Shown here: in pieces, positions 33,304 to 46,766 of the stretch
Layout: each line of letters begins with the position of its first letter
Numbering within the stretch: position 1 is the stretch's first letter
Notes under the pieces: generated by a model
Told to the model about the DNA's origin: nothing
The model's database searches: none
Seen by the model: the letters and a program-made list of their open reading frames with translations, nothing else
Made by a program: the position numbers and the translations under genes
Source of the DNA: Rotaria macrura
Lineage: Eukaryota > Rotifera > Eurotatoria > Philodinida > Philodinidae
Assembly: GCA_900239685.1 (NCBI GenBank)
Contig: OENT01000097.1
Span: forward strand, 62,001 to 126,000
Direction of reading: 5' to 3'
Length of the DNA stretch: 64,000 nucleotides

Positions 33304-36300
33304 AAGCGAGAAGAAGCGTGTAGAACGATCGAGAAGAAACAAGAAGCCAAGGAAGGACAAAAAAGTCTTTTTTTCTTTTTCTTTCTCTCATAACTACCAT
33401 GCCGTCTCATGGCTTCGGTCATTGAATTGCTATGAAGAAAGTCTACGATAAAATACAGTTAGAATAGTTGACTGTAGTAACGACATGATACCCTGGATAT
33501 CTATCGCATAGAAATACAAAAAATTGCGTAGTTGGATTTCTCTCAAAAGGCATTGCCTTCAAGTAATTAGCCATAAATAGATCTTTATTATGCAATATTG
33601 AAACATGGTAATCTTGACAATGAAAAAATATGTTTTCAGTTATTCTTAAAAAGGAGAAAGAAGAAGAATATGTTTCATGCTAAGATAATCAATCATTTTA
33701 TTTCTTCGATACATCAACAGGAGATCGAAACAACAATATTTTTTGATTGAAATATGAGACAAGATCAGTAATTTATTTATGTTTTTGCACTCATTTCAAT
33801 ATCTTAGGTTGTTCACATATCACGATTAATAAAGTATTCTTTTCTTTAAGAAGTTCACACTACTTAGAGAAAAATTTAATCAGCTTAAATGCAAATGTCG
33901 TTTTTGAATAAATGACAATGAAAGTTTGTTTATCTTTCAAGTTACTTCTCAATTCATCATACTGTTTAATATTTGTGTAATGTGATAAAGATTAGAAATC
34001 AACCGTAAAAAAGCATTGTTCAACTATTCAATATCACGGTATTACATATCTAACAAATCTGTTGAATTCGAGAGCTAATTTTATTCTTGAGAATTATAAA
34101 TGATATTTATTTGTTTTTTGTAACGTAGTGAAATCAAATAAATATACTCATGAAAACGAAAATACAACATCTTTTATCAAGCGGAAAATTCGATTGATTT
34201 CGAATGCTGATTTAAAAATCTATCCATTAAATTCAAGAAAACACTTGTATCAAAGTCATACTTTAATAAATCAGGCAACCACGACTTTAAACAATATTCA
34301 TATGGTTTTATAGATTTCAAAAATGTTTTGAACGAGACGAATGAAAAGAAAATGTCGACACATAATCGTATTAAAACAAATGATATCAATGAATGATTGA
34401 ATTGACAGAAAACTTCGTTCAATATTCGTTTTTAAAATCGTCACTGACAATTTATTTACTGTGTATCATATTCAACAGTGACCATTATACACTTTACTTT
34501 CCAATTTTCGATTCATAGATTGCCATACGTCATATCTGCTAACTATACACTGGCGAAGGTTAAAGTAAAATATGCGATACACGCATAAAAGCTTGTACAT
34601 ACATCGTTTGAATTATTGGGATCGCTTTTTAAGAGGACTGTTGACATGACACCTGCTATTCGAATTAATAAACTTGAATTACTTTGGAGATAAATATGAA
34701 TGAAATAAAATAGTAAATACAGAAAACTCAGCTAATGCATTACGGTTGGAATCGTTAAGATGGATCGTCTCATAACTATGCTATGTGTTTTTGGTATACA
34801 AAAGCGGTGTTTGAATAAAAGATGATCGCTCATCTTCGACTTGACATTTGCATATTGTTGACATAGATCACAAGAGTATTTCTCTCATCAATCTCTTATG
34901 TATGTTTCCTTACAGTAGTGACTTTTGATACGGCTCAAATTACAAAAAAAGGTATCACCAACATATGTCTCATATCAGTGGTATTCGTTATTTAGGATAA
35001 AAGCCAAGGACAACATGTGTCTAAAATCTTAGACTATCTCTTGATCTATCGTCATATCCCAAAGATAGTATCAATAAACGGATGGCATGAGTCATACATA
35101 ACTCGATTGCAATGATTCGCATAGGTGACACATAATGCATGTAAATAGTATTAGGAAAGTTTAACTTGTCTTTGCTCTACTAGATTACAAACAAACCTGA
35201 TTATCGAACTAATAATCATGCAACATGCAAGAAAGAAATCTCTGGTCTAATTTTATCGTGTGATCGATCGATCATATTGTTTTCTATAATGCTCTTATTG
35301 TTATGACTTGTTTTCATACTAAATTCAAAGTAGTTATTTATAATTATATGATATGTTACTTGATATATGATTGCATCGAACACAAATATGTCAGTAGAAT
35401 TCTACAAAAAATCAAATAATGTTAGATGCTTTTCAAAAAGTTCCTCAATGTTTACAAGATCAATTTAAAATCTGTGAAGTTTATTTAACTATGGATTTTA
35501 ATACACAATTTGTATTATAAGTATGGCTTCATAACGACTGATCCTGTAAACATTGAGACTGCTAATTCATCAGTGCTACGAGCTAATTTAGTTACAAACT
35601 ATCTGTCTTACAATAGACAACTGACATAATAGTAGTACGTATTCGATAATTGTCTATGAAACAGGCTAAGCATTATCTATTGTAAGTTGATCACTTCTAT
35701 TTCAATACATATATACAGAATCATAATCTAATATCATTAGTTTGTCCAACATAAATCGAGAATGTAAGTTATTGGGACAAATCAAGATATTAGTGCATGT
35801 TCAGATTATTGTATATTAACAATCGGTTTATACGTACTGACTAAAATTTGTAATGAAACATTATCAACGGACCTGTTAAGCTCATGTTGTCAATCCTAGA
35901 TTTACTGCTCAAGTGTGGAGTTTTGTGCCTGTATTTAATAAATCAAAGTGTAATAGTCATGCATTAATAACGAAAGCTGAATCTATTTCTAAGGCTTCAC
36001 TTAAGACTCAATCTATTCAAACAGGAACAATAACCATTCATAGATATTTTCTCTTATTCAATATTTTTATGCTTTTCTGATGAATAAAATCATCAGAAAA
36101 ATCCGATAATATTTGTCAATTCTGTCAACCGACCATTCTTAAAAACAATACAATTTTTGTGTAGGCGAAAACGAACGAAATAGGCTAAAAAAGATATGTT
36201 TATGACAGTTTCATGGATACTATCTTTAATATATAGCTGTTTAATAAATGTGTAGGTTCTTCATTCTCGAGCACTACCTGATTTATTTTCATAGCTATGT

Positions 36301-37322
36301 AAAATGCATTGAACGCTACTGCATATTTATAGAAATTATTTTGTTTTTTCGTGATGTTTTTGATCGGAAAGAGTATCGAGTCTGAAGTGGCACTTAAAGA
36401 AGGTGAAATACTTTCTAATGGTTAGAGACGAGCGTGAAAAAAATAACTTTGATACAATAAGAGCACTAGAGTGTGTGTGACATTATTAAACGTAAGAAAA
36501 AAAATTCGCTGCTATTTGAAAGTTACTGTGAAAATTACAAGATAATAAAAGGTATTTATATAAATACCATTAGGCATTCAAAAAATTCACTTAGCTAGTT
36601 TTTTTAAATCTCGCTCTGTTTTTTTCGACATAGAGAGTTACTTTTAATCATTAAAACGCTATATATTTTTCGAGAAAGTATCTCTTTTGAGAAGGTTATG
36701 GGTTTGCTACCCTTCCTTGCAACAAGAACCACACCTACACGAACCCCATTGTCGTTTGGGTGTGTCTGTTCTCATTGCTTCGCCACATTCATACGTGTCC
36801 GTTCCACCCGCTCACAGTGATTGTGTATTTGATACATTCAAATCTCCAGTTGTAACGATCTCATACATACTAAAAATGATACACCTATTGACGTACACAG
36901 CCTAGATAGGATAAATGAAAAAATGTAGTCGTTTTTCAATCAGAATCTTTTATTCGATTGTATATTTTTACCAGGTAATATTCGATGTTTTTATGCGACC
37001 ATTATCAGCTGAATACTTGGAATGCAACATAGGTTTTTAAACGGAAAAAAAGAAGGAAAAGAAAGATGAAATGAATAGCATCGTAACCATTAACATCATC
37101 AGCATGGACATCATAACCAATCTGTTTCATATAAATCAATTGTAATTCAGGGCAATATAATGGAACAACATTACGTATGAATAATATGATATAATTGATT
37201 AGAGTCATCATAAATAACGATTAAATATTGCAAATCTCAACGAAACTTCTATGTGAAATCATTTATTGGAAATTGAATTTAAATCTCGTGACTATTACAT
37301 TCACAGTCTAGCTTCCTGTTGC
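33304..37322. other. Long AT-rich intergenic region, including one copy of a dispersed repeat
   Basis: The region between HSP90 and the small membrane protein. I see no convincing exon, tRNA or transposon apart from the repeat copy at 36147-36700. The open frames at 34128-34422 and 36687-36905 are short and without features. The right part (37005-37322) should be the 3' UTR of the membrane-protein gene. Confidence 0.4.
36147..36700. repeat. Dispersed repeat, copy 1
   Basis: About 550 bp closely matching 42833-43376 in the same orientation; in the central 400 bp the two copies differ at only a few positions. Differences include a 12-nt segment (GCTGTTTAATAA near 36236) missing from the other copy. 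There are no terminal inverted repeats, no clear target duplication and no reading frame. Identity decays over the last 100 bp. Confidence 0.75.
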
Positions 37323-38044
37323 TTATCTAACGGGTAATTGGGCAGCTTCACCGTAAGTAGGTGGTGGAGTTACAGGAAACGTAGCTGTCTGGTGCTGCTC
37401 TTCAGTTCTTAACGAGATTTCTGCCTGTTGGCATTGTTGTTGTATATGTCTAAATTCTATTTGATGAAGTAGTTTCATTATGACGAGTACCGTAGCAATA
37501 ACAACTACTGACACACTACCAGCTAAATAAGCATAGACCCTTCACCTTCGATGGTTTATTCCATTGCCAAGTCCATCGATAGATTAGTGTTTGATTTCGA
37601 GAATGATAACATAGATATGTTCGATTTATCTAAAGACGATGATAAAAAAAGGAAGTGTTATAAAAAGATTTGATTACTTTTTAAAAATAAAATCTCAAAT
37701 ACAACCTCATACTTGTGTGCAGCATCCCATGCATCGTTTTCTAATGAAAAACCATCGGATGAAAGTAGAGAAGCATTTATTGTTTGATTATGATACACAA
37801 CGCTGATATTCCAACGTGGATAAAGATTGCGGTGTATAAATTTAAAATCAATTGATTTAACTTTACATTGATGAATGACATATGTATTTACTTTATACAA
37901 CTCTTCAAAACCAAAACCTGAAAGTACAAGACCAAAAATATAGCTGGAAGCAAGAAGCAGTAAAAGTGAAGAGTTTTGTTTCGCAGTCAGAAATTGTTTG
38001 ATCGTTGAACAAGACAAAATTGATGGCATGTTGCTAGGAAACAA
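37323..38044 (-). CDS. Small two-pass membrane protein with PPxY tail (one-base frameshift)
   Basis: Exon 1 is 37706-38044 (113 codons); after a 76-bp intron (37630-37705), exon 2 runs to the stop at 37323. Exon 1 encodes a short N-terminus and a transmembrane helix (about residues 25-46). An outer loop follows with one or two cysteines and three N-glycosylation sequons in a row (NIS, NQT, NAS). Exon 2 continues the loop (NRT and NQT sequons, Trp-rich) and then breaks: the second transmembrane helix (AYLAGSVSVVVIATVLVIM) and tail are in the next frame. Dropping one G from the GGG run at 37538-37540 joins them. The tail ends with PPPTYGE, a PPxY motif that WW-domain ubiquitin ligases usually bind. 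The layout (two helices with a glycosylated loop between) resembles channel accessory subunits, but I recognise no family. It is either a real pseudogene or an assembly indel. Confidence 0.6.
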
Positions 38045-40022
38045 TTTATATGTTCATCGTATAGAAAAAAAAGGAACACATTAATTGCACATGTTGTTTT
38101 GTTCATAGGTGAAAAGAATGCACGGAAAAAAATAGACACTAATAAAGAATGTTTAGAATATGACTCTTTAACCGGTACAATCAATGCGCTCGATATTCAG
38201 TAGTCTTTCCTAAATATATACTATTTGACCAGATTTTTTTCGAAACGAATTACTCATCAATATTTGTATTTATTTAGAATTATCCAAATCTTAAGAATAT
38301 TGCGATGACTAAGTTAGGACAATGAATAAGATGAAATTTTCAGATTTTTCTTTGTCAACAACGTAGCTAAACATTTTCTGTTATTATTTTTAAAGTAGAG
38401 AGAATAAAAAGAATGCTATAAGCTGTGTCTAATTATTCCGTACAGATATATTTTTGAATTCCTGTAATTATAAAATTGTGAGAAGAAATGCGTCACGGAA
38501 TTCATTGGAAAAAACCTCGTCCAATACATCATCTGCGCTAGCAAAGCGGTTAAAGAGTCAAAAATCAGCTTAGAGTATATGGTCAAATGGAGATCGATCA
38601 CCAAATGAATGTGAAGTGGTGAGCACATTAATGGTTGAATATGAAGACAGGAACAGAGTCACGCCATAAGATATCTTTCGCGTTGAAGACGACGGCAAGA
38701 ATCCACTGTTTCGATTATAAGGTCACGAGCTATGTGCATCTTTTCTATCGGCCAATTGGTGTTCGAACAATTGGTCACTATGTGGGTAGATGCTCTGACC
38801 TCATGGTCGATAATGACTGTCATGCTCATTCTGATCGTTATTTAACTTTTCCTCTATTCTTTCTATATAAATGTGTGCTCTACATGAAATGGATAGAAGT
38901 GGAATGATGGAGTAGTGTAGTGAGCACGGTTCAGTGATTATAGCAGTAATGCTACACCTCTAGTTCCTCAAACATCTTAATAAAATGAATAGTTTAGTAG
39001 TAGCGAAACATTGTATCCTTGATTTCATTACGTGCACGAGGTGTATTTCTGAAGTTTTTGAACTATAGGAAGGCACCTAGATATTTCCAATATGGCCATT
39101 AAGCCGATTATCACCGTAACGCCTATCATGGTAGCTAATCAAATTACGGCTAGTACTCCTATTGTGATTGTCTGATACAAAATACAGATAGAAACTTGGG
39201 TTTGTCGTTTAATTCTCTATAGGATAAACCGCATTGATTTTCTCTAATTCAATTCAGTTTTTGCTTAAAATTAAGATCGTTTCGAGATGCCATATTGAAT
39301 TGACGGCTATTGAAGAAGATAAATAGCATCTTTCTATTTATTTTGTTTCTTCATTTTCATTGTATACAATTTTGGAACGAATCATAGTTTCTAATAAAAG
39401 AGTGTACCTGCGTAAACAAACTGTACGGCATCCTAATAAAACAGAATTTGCACACACAGAAAAAGAAGTAGCGTGCCAGCCGTACACGAACAATTTTCTT
39501 TTTATACGTTGCTTTTGGAAGATTTTCGTTCGTCTATGTTTACGAAAGTCCAAGTACATTGTTCAACAGAACAATGTATGAAAGCATAGTTCTCTGTTGT
39601 TTTTAACAGTATGCTATGTGCTGATTGATACGTGAAAGCTAAAAATTTAGCAGCAAATTCAGAGATGTTTTTAGAAAATACCTTCACATGGCTTTTTGGT
39701 ACATACCAAACACAAAAATGCCAAAAGCTACACTATTTTAAGAGATTTTTTAAAAAGAATGTGATTTCACTTCATTTTTAATCAACAAAAAAAATGCGAA
39801 CATAATTTGAACACTAGATTTTGCATCATATTTTACTGTTGAACTTGAAAAAACATTAGCAGGCAATCGAGTCGTCTTTCAAATTTTCCGGAGTTCAATT
39901 CTCCAGCTCCCTTCGCCCGATCGAAGCGTTTAGATAGAGGCATTGAAACGTATTCCATCTCTTAGTTATTATTTCGTTAACATTTCGACCTAGAAAACAA
40001 AGCGTACGTGTACAGAAACACC
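38045..40022. other. Intergenic region without recognisable gene
   Basis: AT-rich spacer. The several open frames here (38416-38628, 38635-38907, 39338-39687) overlap each other on opposite strands and carry no domain, signal or codon pattern suggesting coding. Nothing else is seen. Confidence 0.4.
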
Positions 40023-40575
40023 ATGCATTGGAAAATATTGTGTATATTTCTAAACATTCTATTTGTGATTCTCATAAGAACAATTGAAACGAATCAAATT
40101 CACGATAATTATCTTCGTAACGTCAGTCATATACTTTATTCGATTGACGCCGTCTATCAATATTCACGTTGAAGAGGTCAATACATACAGATGGAACCTT
40201 GCGAGTTATTCAGTAAGAGGGAGGTTTTACTGTAACTAAATGTGATTGCCCAATATGTAAGATAACAAACACAAATCAACTTCTTGAATTACAATATAGT
40301 CATTATGTAAATAAATAATTTTTGTAAAACCAAAGAATCAGTGTTTTGTTTGTTTTTGTTTCGAATAGTTATATTTAAGATGCTTTCATATGATCTGTAT
40401 TCATTCAAAATTAACTTATCCATTCTATCGTTGTCATATTTCGGAATGCCTCCGTCATAATCCTGATTATTTAAAACTAATTAACAGACGAAAATCAAAA
40501 CCTGAAACAAAAATGATTATTAAACAATAACCAGAGCGTGGCCGTCAAAGACCAAAACCTAGACCAGCAAGTTAA
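40023..40575 (+). CDS. Possible small secreted cysteine-containing peptide gene (tentative, structure uncertain)
   Basis: At 40023 an ATG opens a 49-codon frame (stop at 40170) whose first 25 residues look like a signal peptide (MHWKILCIFLNILFVILI). About 200 bp on, after a plausible acceptor (ATAG at 40365-40368), a second frame runs 40369-40527. It shows two CX4C pairs 11 residues apart (RCFHMIC then RCHISEC) and a basic tail (NRRKSKPE). The TAA at 40528-40530 is followed in the same frame by a Pro/Arg-rich stretch ending at 40575, as if one codon had mutated or is read through. A strong donor (GTAAGAGG at 40209) and an alternative first exon joining by 84-bp splicing are also possible. No homologue is recognised. 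Chance openings of this length do occur, so this is offered as a candidate only. Confidence 0.22.
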
Positions 40576-43500
40576 TAGTGAGTTTTATTTTCAAAACGAA
40601 TACTTTAATTTGTTTCTGGAGTCGTTGAATAAAGGTAATATTGCTGATTAGCTCGAAAAATTCATCATGAACAATTCGAAGAAGTAAAAACGAAGATTTA
40701 TAATAGCTTTTTGTTTTATTTGCTTTCAGTGGCATCTTCCTATGGTAATGCGTATATAATTGTATTTTCTATCGGTTGTTATTCGTTTTCCAATTCGTCT
40801 TGAAATGTTCATTGGAACATTTTTCATGTGTTTTTTCTCGTTTGTTAACAGTATGAATGCTGCAACTGAGATTGGGTAAGGTAGTGGAACCCTCAATCAT
40901 GAATAATACATAAGAAAAAACCCTCCAAAAATCCATTGAACATAGGCGAAATACGACTTAGATTTCAATCGTACGAAAAATTTGCGATTCACTCATAGAT
41001 GGATTGTTTTAACAATTGAATTTTTGATTTTCGTTCAGACAAGAACTAAAAATCGGTGACGCAATGTCATGATCAAGAGAAATTGAATGAGTGACACATA
41101 TCTTCTATAAATACGTAGAATTATTTAAGTTTTTTTTATGAGTAAAGTATAAGTCAACAATGAAAACGTTTGTCTTATTACCAAAATGAATCGTTTGAAA
41201 TTGGATATCAGCAAATACCATGTGTTTTTTTACTTAAAATTGACTTCTCTGCCATGTACTATTGTTCTGTTATATATGCTAATAATATTATTTGCCAATG
41301 GTTATTGGAGACGTATAAATAATGTGATGAATAGCAATTAATTTGACATATATGATCTGGATAGATATTCATTAATGTGGTTAATGCATTGAAAAAGGCA
41401 TGAAATTGATTTTTGTTTATATACACATTGCTTCTCTTTCGACACATAACTCGAATTAGTGAATAGCTACTATACAGTAACATATCTGAATTTTCTTCGT
41501 TGGTTGACTGAAACTTCATTGCTTCCGCAAAAATCTTAATTATTACTCTTCTTTCTTTTTTTTTGAACAATATCACTTGTATGACGTATCCACAATCATG
41601 TCGTCTGCACAAAACTAATCACTAGATTGACACTTGAATAGAAAAGGCGATGAATTGGAAGCGCTTAGAGAACGTTCGAATATGATCGCATAAGATATTT
41701 GCTGGTTAGAAAGTGTATCGTGTATTTAAGGAGCTAAAAGATATTAGAGAAATCAAAGACGTTTATTTCTATTTTACAGCATCATTCTTTCTCTCTAACA
41801 GTTAACCAAACAATCAAAATTGAGTAGCTATAGTCTTTCTCTTACAGTAGAACAAGTTATGATTCATCCAAGATTTAACATCTCTAATTTTTCTTTCGAA
41901 ATGAACTGCACATTATGGGAATATCACTTGAAATCGATCTCATATTCTTAATATCAATATAATATCTTTACTTATTGACTTACTGCAATAATAAATTGAT
42001 CTATTCAAGATGATTTAAGTCTCTTTAAAATTTTCGAATAATGACATTAATTTTCTTGATATGTTTTATGATAAAACATCTATGATTGTTTAGAATTTTC
42101 TAGATATAAATAGAAACAAGAGAATCATACTTATTGTTGACTTTATTCTTGGATTTGTTCTCATTTTGAATATTATTCTTTTCGTTGAATTTATTTATCT
42201 TGACAAACGTTGTTATAAGGGTTTATGGACTATTCCGAAGAACTTTTAGAAAAACATGATCCTTCTTTTGTTTCGGTTCAACAATACTTCTCATTCTTGT
42301 TAATCCATCATTAGTATCCAATTTGTTAAGCCATTGAAAATCATCTATCTGATTTAATAAATATAGTAATATCGTTGATTAATGTACGCACAACGTTCTC
42401 CTAAATTGCTCAATCCAACTCTTCATTTTTGTTAATATTCGATCAAAGTGTCGTACTTTTACTTGTGGTACCTGTACTTGTCCTACGTAGACTATATTTC
42501 ATTTTTCTTCGGTTGCACACAATCCAAAGAAAAATAGATCTTTAAAAAAGAAACCGTTGGGTAGAAAAACAATGCATTGAAAACATCTCTTGCCTAAAGT
42601 ATTTTTGTCTCTGTGAAAGAAAGACATCGTTTTGTAAAAAAACAATCCATATTCACTGACTTCCTAGAAAGACATTTTTCAATAAATACCATTCTCAATA
42701 TAGCATATTTTATAGCAAAGTAAGACGTATTTCACGCAATTCCCACTCAAGTGTTAGAAAACTTTTCCTGAGTAACATTGACATAGAATATAATAAAATG
42801 CACTACTCAGAAATGAGTCGTTTTTAAAAGCGATACAAATTTTTGTGTAGGCGAAAACGAACGAAATAGGCTAAAAAAAGATATATTTATGACAGTTTCA
42901 TGGATACTATCTTTAATATATAAAGTGTGTAGGTTCTTCATTCTCGAGCACTACCTGATTTATTTTCATAGCTATGTAAAATGCATTGAACGCTACTGCA
43001 TATTTATAGAAATTATTTTGTTTTTTCGTGATGTTTTTGATCGGAAAGAGTATCGAGTCTGAAGTGGCACTTAAAGAAGGTGAAATACTTTCTAATGGTT
43101 AGAGACGAGCGTGAAAAAAATAACTTTGATACAATAAGAGCACTAGAGTGTGTGTGACATTATTAAACTTAAAAAAAAAAATTCGCTGCTATTTGAAAGT
43201 TACTGTGAAAATTCCAAGATAATAAAAGGTATTTATATAAATACCAATAGACATTCGAAAAATTCACTTAATTAATTTTTTTAAAATCTCGCTCTATTTA
43301 TCGAAATAAATAGCTAATTTTAATCAATAATACGTTATATATCTTTCGAGAAAGTATTTCTTTTCAAAAAGCTATGCCGTCAATATCAGCACATATCACA
43401 TGAAAAATCTATGATAAATGTACTACAATATTTTATCTAATTAGATTTCAACAGAAGTGTTGAAGTAGAAAGCTGAATGTTGGAATTCCTTACAGAGAAG

Positions 43501-44961
43501 AGAGAGAGTGTGTCGTGAGAAGAATATCGACATATCTACTGCGACAAATGTCGCTGATATTTCGATAGAAAACCATATGCTTCATTACGATATAGTGTTA
43601 CGATATGGATACTGTGACTGAATCAAAAATACTAGAGATGCGTTTCCTTGAAAAAGCGAACGAATATGAGAGCAGAGTAGTTTTCCGAGTATAATATCAA
43701 CAGATGTCCTCTCACTCTAATAATACTTTTTATCTTGTTTACACGTAAAAATTTCTACCAATAGATATATTTCTCTCCTATATTATATTATTATTACTGT
43801 TATTTTCGTTCGTCCACATTTGAGTGTATGGGAATATATGAGGAAGATATCTAAACCTATATTGTACGTACACATCCATAAATACTTGTTATTTTATCAT
43901 GACATTGATTAATATGATTGCAAATCGTGCGAGATTTTCACATCATACGTAGTACTTCCTTATAATATATCTGAGCGATCGAGTAAAAAGATAGTGAAGA
44001 AATGTATCTACTTTAGTGTTTGGAATAAATTCATCTGCTTGTGATTAACAGCATAAAGGAAATCGCGTTTCACGTTGAAATATCAAAAGAATTTTTCACT
44101 CACACTATATTCACTATAGAATCTAATTGATATCATTTAGTGAGAAAGAAAACTCCGTGATAATCTTTTTATTTCCGATAATGGTCATTTTGAAAGAATT
44201 CATTCTATAGTTGTGACGATTCAAAAATTTTCTCTACTTTGAAAATCTACTAATTAATCGTTCTCTCAATCGATATCTGAAATCGACATAATGTATTTAA
44301 CACTCTACTTTTCACTAGAAGGGACACACCTTTCAAAACTTGATGTAAGAGGATAGTCGAGTTTTACAAAACTCACACCTTGTTGTCACGGGAGTATCTC
44401 ATGAGAAAATTGGTTTCGGTCAATATTGACGTACATCCATTCGCCAACACTCAATTGTACATCTATCAAGGCATAATTGTTATGGTAAATTTTGAAAGAA
44501 CTAAAGTTCAATTTCAATATTCGACGAGTTATTTGCTTTAGTTACTCCTTTGAAAATTTTCACGTGTAATTGAATTGAAGCGAAACAGAGAAGAAAGAAA
44601 AACGCCGGTAGTTCGATACTTGAATGATTGATTCTCCTCTACTCGCTTTCCTACCTTGATATATCGATGGTCATGCAAACAAATATGTAATGTGGGTTTT
44701 TAATATTTTAATGACGTCATTGATGCTGTTATCGAATCTCTATGAAACAAGTCGTGTTTCTTTTTTCACGTTTCACAATGATATTTTATCTTGTATTAAT
44801 CATTTTCTTTTGTCAATAAAAGGCGTTGTTTCTTCTTTTCTTTTTTTTCCATCGATGTCAATAAATATGAATGTGTATTTGTGTTTTGTTTTTATTTTCT
44901 AATGTTCTTCCCTTTTAATCTGAATATATAAAAATAAGAAAAACGACACTCGAATTAAAAG
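40576..44961. other. Long intergenic region, including copy 2 of the dispersed repeat
   Basis: AT-rich sequence with no convincing gene. A 117-codon minus-strand frame at 41259-41612 is the longest opening, but it has no recognisable motif or splice-compatible neighbour. The only structure is the repeat at 42833-43376. Confidence 0.4.
42833..43376. repeat. Dispersed repeat, copy 2
   Basis: Direct repeat of 36147-36700, about 6.7 kb away. The shared core includes GTGTAGGCGAAAACGAACGA and TCGAGCACTACCTGATTTAT. The high identity in non-coding DNA implies a recent duplication or a mobile sequence of unknown type. No reading frame or inverted terminal repeat is visible. Confidence 0.75.
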
Positions 44962-45543
44962 TTAAAAGTAAGTTTGTTCACTATCCGAATTCGTATTGCT
45001 TGTGAACGATTTTAGTTCCGGATGAGTTTGACTCACAATTCTTGATTTAAATTCTTTAACTAATGCCAAACCAGCCTTTTGCATGCCGATTATCTTTTTC
45101 GTGGGTGATGTATTGGATTTTATTCGTTCATGATTGCCTTTAATTGGTAGACTATTTTTTAAGTCACACGAAATAATTGCTTGTGAACCCGATGTTCCAG
45201 AAGAGTTTGGTAATAATCGACGAATCAGTGGCTTATCAGACGATACAGACGATGGTGTTAATTGAGTATTTGTAATTACTTGAATAATCGTTGTTTTTAA
45301 TTCAGAGTGAAGAAGTATGTCACCTATGACAATGCTCTGATGAAGATGGTGTTGATCTTGAGTAATATTCATTGAAGTTTCATTTAGCATGCTCTTATTT
45401 CTGTTTTTTTTCTCGGTATAGAATACACCTTTGATGTGAATGGTGTGCTCTTTCTTTTGAATTGCTGTCGTACACTTCACCTTTGAAACCTTGCATACGC
45501 CTGCATTGTCGTTTTCTTTTCGATTCTTACGCATTTGAGTCAT
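44962..45543 (-). CDS. Uncharacterised hydrophilic Ser/Thr/Lys-rich protein
   Basis: A minus-strand open frame of 223 codons starting at 45633. I prefer the ATG at 45543 (193 residues), because the upstream 30 codons are translated from poly-T/AT-rich sequence that looks like a leader or intron ending in an AG near 45556. The protein is polar, rich in Ser, Thr, Asn and Lys, with several SP/TP dipeptides and no transmembrane helix or known motif, so it is probably largely disordered. One hydrophobic stretch (HQSIVIGDILLHSELKTTII) may form a short beta/helix unit. The length is well above the local background of chance openings. It could be a single-exon gene or the last exon of a longer one. 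No function is assigned. Confidence 0.45.
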   Translation of the reverse strand: MTQMRKNRKENDNAGVCKVSKVKCTTAIQKKEHTIHIKGVFYTEKKNRNKSMLNETSMNITQDQHHLHQSIVIGDILLHSELKTTIIQVITNTQLTPSSVSSDKPLIRRLLPNSSGTSGSQAIISCDLKNSLPIKGNHERIKSNTSPTKKIIGMQKAGLALVKEFKSRIVSQTHPELKSFTSNTNSDSEQTYF

Positions 45544-45633
45544 GCAGCTATTACTTATATGCATATACAATTTTTTTAGAATATTGTAATTAAAAAAAAA
45601 AACATGTAGAACCTTGACAATTTTTAGATACAA

Positions 45634-46766
45634 TACGAAGTTGGTTCTTAATTATCTGAAAATAATTTTTCCTAGCTCAGATTTTTGATTGATATATGAT
45701 GGTAGACACTGTAATATGCTTGTCTCGATCTTTATTTATTTAGACATAGTACACAAATTTCGTGAATAGGAAACAATGCTTAATGATGGAATGTTGTTTC
45801 TGATAAAGATAAATTGCTTTTCACTATTTGTTACATCATTCAAAGCAAACATTGATAACTGATTCACACAATATAAAGTATCAAAAACGAATTGTGTACA
45901 ATGAATCATTTTAGAAAAGTACTAATTAAGTTTTTACATTCTTAATACTCATGAATGACGTAGTATCTTTGACTACATAGAATATGACTTCTTGTTTGCA
46001 AATATTCAAGTATCTATCTGTTGACAAATTATTTTATTAACTAAATTCAAGTTATACTAGCATATCGAATTTCATCCGAAACTTTCAAATTTTGAATATA
46101 ATGTTTTGATCTCAACAGACTTGATCAATACATAAATCGACAATATTCATCATGTAAATAGAGAAACATTTGACTATCTTCAATTATTTGTTGTTTGAAC
46201 ATTGAGAATTATCATTTGTATTTGAAATGTATTTCATCAGAGTCGAGTATTTGTTTGTCATAAATATGATATTTAAACAAAATTGATCAAAGATTGAAAA
46301 TTTATATTTCAAAAGAAAAGAAAAGAAAAAAAAAATTTAATAGGAAGGATGAATATTTTTTGCTAATACTTATGAATGATTGTTTTAGCCTTATTCTAGT
46401 ATATTCTTAAGAAGTAGCAGTAGTAGAACATCTGCTACAACACAAAAAAATATAGCGGTGTAAAAATACACGCACAGAACCAAATATAATAATAAGATTC
46501 AAACAAAAGAGGAAGTGATAGTAATGATGGTTGATAATCTTCTTCTTGCTGTGCATTGTAATGAAGAGAACATGTTTGTGTGCATGTGTTTGTGTATAAA
46601 GAAAAAGGGAAATGATGATGATAAAGAGGAATAGACATGTATAAAAAAGAGAAAGAAGACAGAAGAAAAAAAAAGCAAAAAAAGAAGGCAGGCGAAACAA
46701 GACAAGTGACAAAGTTGATATTTTTTTCTAATCTTAATGTCTTTGAAGTGTTACTCTTCGAATTCA
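45634..46766. other. Spacer and 3' UTR of the myosin light chain gene
   Basis: AT-rich sequence with an A/G-rich tract at about 46620-46700. Overlapping minus-strand frames at 46407-46767 are readings of that pyrimidine-rich strand (runs of Phe, Leu and Ser) and lie just downstream of the light-chain stop, so they are taken as 3' UTR. No other feature is seen. Confidence 0.4.

Noticed and set aside
33186..33450. Heat-shock elements expected upstream of HSP90
   Set aside because: GAA and TTC words are frequent, but I could not find a clean alternating nGAAnnTTCn array; the gene may be constitutive or the element may lie further upstream.
41259..41612. 117-codon minus-strand open frame
   Set aside because: No motif, signal peptide or splice-compatible neighbour; composition matches the AT-rich background. 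Possible but unsupported.
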